A stretch of 64,000 nt of DNA, taken from the NCBI RefSeq assembly GCF_900112845.1, contig NZ_FONG01000001.1:620001-684000 (forward strand). The letters run 5' to 3'. Source of the stretch: Actinacidiphila alni (GTDB lineage: Bacteria > Actinomycetota > Actinomycetes > Streptomycetales > Streptomycetaceae). Numbering within the stretch: the stretch's first letter is position 1; the number at the start of each line of letters is the position of its first letter. The notes beneath the pieces were generated by a model that searched no databases, was not told the origin of the DNA, and was given only the letters and a program-made list of their open reading frames with translations. The position numbers and the translations under genes are program-made. This document shows positions 59,949-64,000 of the stretch, in pieces.

Positions 59949-61037
59949 TCAGGCGGTACGCAGGGGGGCGCCGACGTCGTGCATGTGGGTGAGGGCTTGG
60001 ACGTAGGAGTCGATCAGACCGGTCTCGGTGTACGGGATGCCGAGCCGGCGGCAGTGGGCGCGGACCAGCGGCCGGGCGAGCCGGAGGTGGGGGCGCGGCA
60101 GACTGGGGAAGAGGTGGTGCTCGATCTGGTAGTTGAGGCCGCCGAGGAACCAGTCGACGACACGATTGCCGCGCACATTGCGCGAGGTGAGCACCTGGCG
60201 GCGCAAGTGGCCCCAGCGCGAGCCCTCTTCGGGCATCTCCATGCCCTTGTGGTTGGGCGCGAAGGAACAGCCCAGATGCAGCCCGAACAGCGCGTGGTGC
60301 ACCAGCGCGAAGACCAGTGCCTGCCCCACCGGCATCGCCAGCAGCAGCATCGCCGCGTACCCCACCAGGTGCGCGATCAGCAGCGAGCCCTCCACCAGCC
60401 GCTGGCGCGGCTCCTGCCGCTTCAGCTCCCGCAGGCTCGCCACCTTCAGGGCGAAGCCCTCCAGCAGCAGCATCGGGAAGAACAGCGCGGCCTGATGCCG
60501 GGTCAGAAAGCGGGCGAAGCCCTCGCGTTCGACCGCCTGCGCCCGCGTCCACACCAGCGCGCCGACCTCGACGTCCGGGTCCTTGCCCACATGGTTGGGA
60601 TTCGCGTGGTGCCGATTGTGCTTGTCGGTCCACCAGCCCGCGCCCATGCCCAGCAGCAGATTGCCGTGGAAGAGGGCGATCAGCCGGTTGGTCCCGCGGT
60701 CCCCGGCGATCTGCTGGTGTCCCGCGTCGTGCCCGATGAAGGCGGTGCGCGCCCCCAGCACCGCCGCGGGCAGCGCCAGGGCCAGCACCCACCACGAACC
60801 CGTACCGCCGACGAGGACGACCGCCGACCACACCGCGGCCACGGCCAGCAGATTCAGCGCGATCGACTTCGCGTAATGGTCCGTCCGGCGCCGCAGCAGC
60901 CCGGCCGCCCGCACCTCCCGCAGCAGCGGCGCGAATTCACTGCCCGCGCCCCCGCCCGTACTCGTATCCGCGTCCGTACCCGTACGCGTATCTGCGTGCC
61001 CCGGGGCTTCGACGAGAGTGCTGCTGGCTGCGGGCAT
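59949..61037 (-). CDS. Membrane fatty-acid desaturase
   Basis: 362 residues. The three histidine boxes for the di-iron centre are HDAGH (103-107), HNRHH (140-144) and QIEHH near the C-terminus. The QxxHH form places it with front-end/acyl-lipid desaturases. Several membrane spans surround the boxes. It introduces double bonds into membrane fatty acids. The N-terminus (residues 10-35) is Asp/Thr/Gly-rich and encoded by a degenerate GC repeat. It is divergent from tex. Confidence 0.95.
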   Translation of the reverse strand: MPAASSTLVEAPGHADTRTGTDADTSTGGGAGSEFAPLLREVRAAGLLRRRTDHYAKSIALNLLAVAAVWSAVVLVGGTGSWWVLALALPAAVLGARTAFIGHDAGHQQIAGDRGTNRLIALFHGNLLLGMGAGWWTDKHNRHHANPNHVGKDPDVEVGALVWTRAQAVEREGFARFLTRHQAALFFPMLLLEGFALKVASLRELKRQEPRQRLVEGSLLIAHLVGYAAMLLLAMPVGQALVFALVHHALFGLHLGCSFAPNHKGMEMPEEGSRWGHLRRQVLTSRNVRGNRVVDWFLGGLNYQIEHHLFPSLPRPHLRLARPLVRAHCRRLGIPYTETGLIDSYVQALTHMHDVGAPLRTA

Positions 61038-61281
61038 GACGGCTCCTCGGGTCCGGCGACGGCCGGTTCGGCTGCGGATTTCGGGGCCTCACCGGCCACA
61101 CCACGACGCTATGGACCGCCACCCGTGCCGGGCCATGGCGCCATCACCCGGACACCACGGGGCGGCGCCCCCGGACCGACGGGGGGATAACCCCACCCGT
61201 CCGCCGGCCGGGGAAGCGGTCGCGCCGACCTGTGAGGAGCGGCGGGCGGCGGCGTCTAACATGCAGTGAACAGCCGAGCAC

Positions 61282-63684
61282 ATGAGGAGCGAGATCATCA
61301 GCGGGAACGGATCGGTCGAGCGCAGGATCGCCGAGGAACTGGGCGTACGCGAAGGACAGGTGCGGTCGGCCGTCGAACTGCTCGACGGCGGGGCGACCGT
61401 GCCGTTCATCGCGCGGTACCGCAAGGAGGCGACCGGCACCCTCGACGACGCGCAACTGCGCCTGCTCGAGGAACGGTTGCGCTATCTGCGGGAGCTGGAC
61501 GAGCGGCGCGCGGCCGTCCTGGAGTCCATCGAGGCCCAGGGCAAGCTGGACGACGCGCTGAAGGCGCAGATCATGGCCGCCGACTCCAAGGCGCGCCTGG
61601 AGGACATCTACCTGCCCTTCAAGCCCAAGCGGCGCACCAAGGCCCAGATCGCCCGCGAGGCGGGCCTCGAACCGCTGGCCGACACCCTGCTGTCCGCCCC
61701 GGACACCGACCCGCAGACCGAAGCGGCCGGCTACGTCAGCGCCGACAAGGGCGTCGAGGACGCGGCCGCCGCGCTGGAGGGCGCCCGCGCCATCCTCACC
61801 GAGCGGTTCTCCGAGGACGCCGACCTGGTCGGCGAGCTGCGCAGCCGGATGTGGACGCGCGGCCGGCTCGTCGCGGCGGTGCGCGAGGGCAAGGAGGAGG
61901 CGGGCGCCAAATTCTCCGACTACTTCGACTTCTCCGAGCCCTTCACCAAGCTCCCCTCGCACCGCGTGCTCGCCATGCTCCGCGGCGAGAAGGAGGAGAT
62001 CCTCGACCTCACCCTGGAGCCCGAGGAGCCCACCGAGGGACCGTCCAGCTACGAGCGGCGCATCGCCCAGCAGTTCGGTATCGCCGACCGCGGCCGTCCC
62101 GCCGACAAGTGGCTCGCCGACACGGTGCGCTGGGCCTGGCGCACCCGCTTCCTGGTCCGGCTCGGCATCGACCTGCGGGTCCAGTTGCGCCAGGAGGCCG
62201 AGGACGAGGCGGTACGGGTCTTCGCCGCGAATCTGCGCGACCTGCTGCTGGCCGCGCCCGCCGGCACCCGCGCCACCATGGGCCTCGACCCGGGCCTGCG
62301 CACCGGTGTCAAGGTCGCCGTGGTGGACGCCACCGGCAAGGTCGTCGCCACCGACACGATCTACCCGCACGTGCCGCGCAACAAGTGGGACGAGTCGCTG
62401 GCCACGCTCGCCCGGCTCGCCAAGGCCCACCACGTCGACCTGATCGCCATCGGCAACGGCACCGCGTCCCGCGAGACCGACAAGCTCGCCGCCGACCTGA
62501 TCAAGCTGCACCCGGACCTGAAGCTCACCAAGGCCGTGGTCTCCGAGGCGGGTGCCTCGGTCTACTCCGCGTCGGCCTACGCCTCCGCCGAACTCCCCGA
62601 CATGGACGTGTCCTTGCGCGGCGCGGTCTCCATCGCCCGCCGCCTCCAGGACCCGCTGGCCGAACTGGTGAAGATCGACCCGCGGTCGATCGGCGTCGGC
62701 CAGTACCAGCACGACCTGTCCGAGCAGAAGCTGTCCCGCTCGCTGGATGCGGTCGTCGAGGACTGTGTGAACGGCGTCGGGGTGGACGTCAACACCGCCT
62801 CCGCGCCGCTGCTGCGCCGGGTCTCCGGCATCACCGAGGGACTGGCGGGCAACATCGTCGCGCACCGCGACGCCAACGGCCCCTTCCGCACCCGCAAGGA
62901 CCTCAAGGAGGTCGCGCGGCTCGGCCCCAAGGCGTACGAGCAGTGCGCCGGCTTCCTGCGGATCGTGGGCGGCGACGACCCGCTGGACGCCTCCAGCGTG
63001 CACCCCGAGTCGTACCCGGTGGTGCGCCGGATCAGCGGCGCCGCCAAGACCGACATCAAGGCGCTGATCGGCAACGGCTCGGTGCTGCGGGCGCTTCGCC
63101 CGCAGGATTTCGTGGACGAGTCCTTCGGTCTGCCGACCGTCACCGACATCCTCGCCGAACTGGAGAAGCCCGGCCGCGACCCGCGCCCGGCCTTCAAGAC
63201 CGCCACCTTCAAGGACGGCGTCGAGGAGATGAAGGACCTGCGGCCCGGGATGCTGCTCGAAGGAGTGGTCACCAATGTGGCCGCCTTCGGCGCCTTCGTG
63301 GACGTCGGCGTCCACCAGGACGGCCTCGTCCATGTCTCGGCGCTCTCCGACACCTTCGTGTCGGACCCGCGCGAGGTCGTCAAGCCCGGCGACATCGTGC
63401 GCGTGAAGGTGCTCGACGTCGACCTGCCGCGCAAGCGGATCTCGCTGACGCTGCGTCTTGACGACGAGCCCGGCGCCGGGCGGCAGCAGCGCGGCGGCGC
63501 GGGCGGAGGCGGCGGCGAGCGGCGCGGCGGACCGCCCCGGCAGGGCGGCGGCCGCGACCGGCAGGGCGGTCAAGGCCGGCAGGGCCAGGGCGGCGGACGC
63601 GGTGGCGGCGGTCGGCAGCAGCCGGCGCCCGGCGGCGCCATGGCCGACGCACTGCGCAGGGCGGGCCTGACCGGCGGCAAGTAA
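61282..63684 (+). CDS. tex: Tex-family RNA-binding transcription protein
   Basis: 800 residues. Order: N-terminal Tex HTH domain ([32 protein letters not shown]), a central helical part, a YqgF-like RNase H fold ([20 protein letters not shown]), an HhH region ([20 protein letters not shown]), and an S1 RNA-binding domain ([20 protein letters not shown]). A Gly/Arg/Gln-rich tail of about 70 residues follows, an RGG-like extension that may add RNA binding. Tex affects transcription and is widely conserved. The ATG at 61282 has no strong ribosome site. A 15-bp terminator follows. Confidence 0.95.
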   Translation: MRSEIISGNGSVERRIAEELGVREGQVRSAVELLDGGATVPFIARYRKEATGTLDDAQLRLLEERLRYLRELDERRAAVLESIEAQGKLDDALKAQIMAADSKARLEDIYLPFKPKRRTKAQIAREAGLEPLADTLLSAPDTDPQTEAAGYVSADKGVEDAAAALEGARAILTERFSEDADLVGELRSRMWTRGRLVAAVREGKEEAGAKFSDYFDFSEPFTKLPSHRVLAMLRGEKEEILDLTLEPEEPTEGPSSYERRIAQQFGIADRGRPADKWLADTVRWAWRTRFLVRLGIDLRVQLRQEAEDEAVRVFAANLRDLLLAAPAGTRATMGLDPGLRTGVKVAVVDATGKVVATDTIYPHVPRNKWDESLATLARLAKAHHVDLIAIGNGTASRETDKLAADLIKLHPDLKLTKAVVSEAGASVYSASAYASAELPDMDVSLRGAVSIARRLQDPLAELVKIDPRSIGVGQYQHDLSEQKLSRSLDAVVEDCVNGVGVDVNTASAPLLRRVSGITEGLAGNIVAHRDANGPFRTRKDLKEVARLGPKAYEQCAGFLRIVGGDDPLDASSVHPESYPVVRRISGAAKTDIKALIGNGSVLRALRPQDFVDESFGLPTVTDILAELEKPGRDPRPAFKTATFKDGVEEMKDLRPGMLLEGVVTNVAAFGAFVDVGVHQDGLVHVSALSDTFVSDPREVVKPGDIVRVKVLDVDLPRKRISLTLRLDDEPGAGRQQRGGAGGGGGERRGGPPRQGGGRDRQGGQGRQGQGGGRGGGGRQQPAPGGAMADALRRAGLTGGK

Positions 63685-63771
63685 CGCGGGCGGGCAACCG
63701 CTGATCCGGCGCGAGTGACGTCGACGAGCAATCCGCTGGTCCGCGGCAAGTGACCCGCGGCGCACACGAGT

Positions 63772-63805
63772 CGGGGCGGCGGGGACGACGGTCCCCGCCG
63801 CCCCG
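63772..63805 (+). terminator. Terminator after tex
   Basis: A perfect 15-bp stem (63772-63786 with 63791-63805) has loop GACG. It lies 88 bp after the tex stop. Confidence 0.85.
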
Positions 63806-63835
63806 CGCGTCACGGAAGTCACGTCACGCCCCCTG

Positions 63836-63863
63836 TTGACGTGGTCCGGTCAGGCGCTAGCCT
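63836..63863 (+). promoter_or_regulatory. Promoter of the last gene, leaderless type
   Basis: -35 TTGACG (63836-63841) and -10 TAGCCT (63858-63863) are separated by 16 bp. The predicted start of transcription falls on or beside the GTG at 63869, and no ribosome site is present between. Confidence 0.75.
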
Positions 63864-63868
63864 CGGGC

Positions 63869-64000
63869 GTGCTCTCACACACGCGGGCTGCCCGCTTCCA
63901 GTGGATATCCGTGGTGGTGGCGGTACTCGCCGCCCTGGCCGCCGTCCTCCTCGCCCCCGCCTCCGCGCACGCCGACACCGGCAGCGCGAGCCGCGGCACC
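63869..64000 (+). CDS. Secreted protein, N-terminus only (cut by window end)
   Basis: 44 codons are visible. A GTG start begins a typical signal peptide: basic TRAARFQW, hydrophobic VVVAVLAALAAVLLAPASA, probable cleavage after AHA before DTGS. No domain is reached, so the product is unknown. The start is supported by the promoter directly upstream and the terminator before it. Confidence 0.7.
   Translation, partial: MLSHTRAARFQWISVVVAVLAALAAVLLAPASAHADTGSASRGT

Noticed and set aside
61144..63822. 892-codon minus-strand open frame opposite tex
   Set aside because: Antisense shadow of tex with no recognisable domain.

Overview
This window is chromosomal DNA from a high-GC actinomycete, almost certainly a Streptomycetaceae member (Streptomyces or a close relative). 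The evidence is the extreme G/C third-position bias, many GTG starts and 4-bp stop/start overlaps, only two TTA (bldA-type) codons noticed, a perfect CebR box, a sugar ABC importer with no ATPase gene of its own, secreted glycanases with ricin-type lectin domains, and a 32-bp interspersed repeat that resembles repeats common between Streptomyces genes. No rRNA, tRNA, CRISPR array, prophage, insertion sequence or biosynthetic cluster was seen. The first and last genes are cut by the window edges.

Layout. 1-5.8 kb: end of a ROK regulator, then an aldehyde dehydrogenase and a three-gene sugar ABC importer behind a promoter that overlaps an inverted repeat. 5.8-7.3 kb: CebR-box-controlled secreted GH6 endoglucanase. 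7.3-12.6 kb: divergent YceI/MarR pair, a TTA-containing ECF sigma factor with a membrane partner, a small membrane protein and a PfkB sugar kinase. 12.6-17.3 kb: a TTA-containing conserved protein, an AraC/zinc-ribbon/ThuA operon, and a TetR gene divergent from two small membrane proteins. 17.4-19.5 kb: glyA behind a ZTP riboswitch, then a cluster of intergenic repeats. 19.5-22.5 kb: a crotonase/HIBYL-CoA hydrolase, a methyltransferase and a LacI regulator.

22.5-33.2 kb is a fungal-cell-wall-degrading region. It encodes GH30-ricin, GH16-ricin and ricin-GH18 secreted enzymes, interrupted by a SNF2/SWIM pair and a flippase-like membrane protein. The GH30 and GH16 promoters share a 26-bp element. 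33.3-36.6 kb: a two-component system followed by two secreted proteins that carry a direct-repeat response-regulator box. 36.6-40.1 kb: a minimal PolA-like polymerase, a methyltransferase, a thioredoxin and a small conserved protein.

40.2-42.7 kb: divergent citrate synthases, one with an N-terminal helix-turn-helix, separated by AT-rich palindromes. 42.8-50.9 kb: quinone oxidoreductase, HtpX/PspAB, an F420-type nitroreductase, a SnoaL/MFS exporter unit, a TPR regulator and a TPR-like protein. 51.0-57.4 kb: an amino-acid permease, then a CoA-transferase/thiolase/FadB beta-oxidation operon that starts with a leaderless mRNA. 57.5-64.0 kb: a MerR regulator, an M1 peptidase lipoprotein, a fatty-acid desaturase, Tex, and the start of a secreted protein.

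The two leads I rate highest are the HTH-citrate synthase with its divergent partner and the shared promoter element of the glucanase/chitinase genes. The ZTP riboswitch is the best-supported RNA element. All calls come from reading the sequence; no database search was possible.
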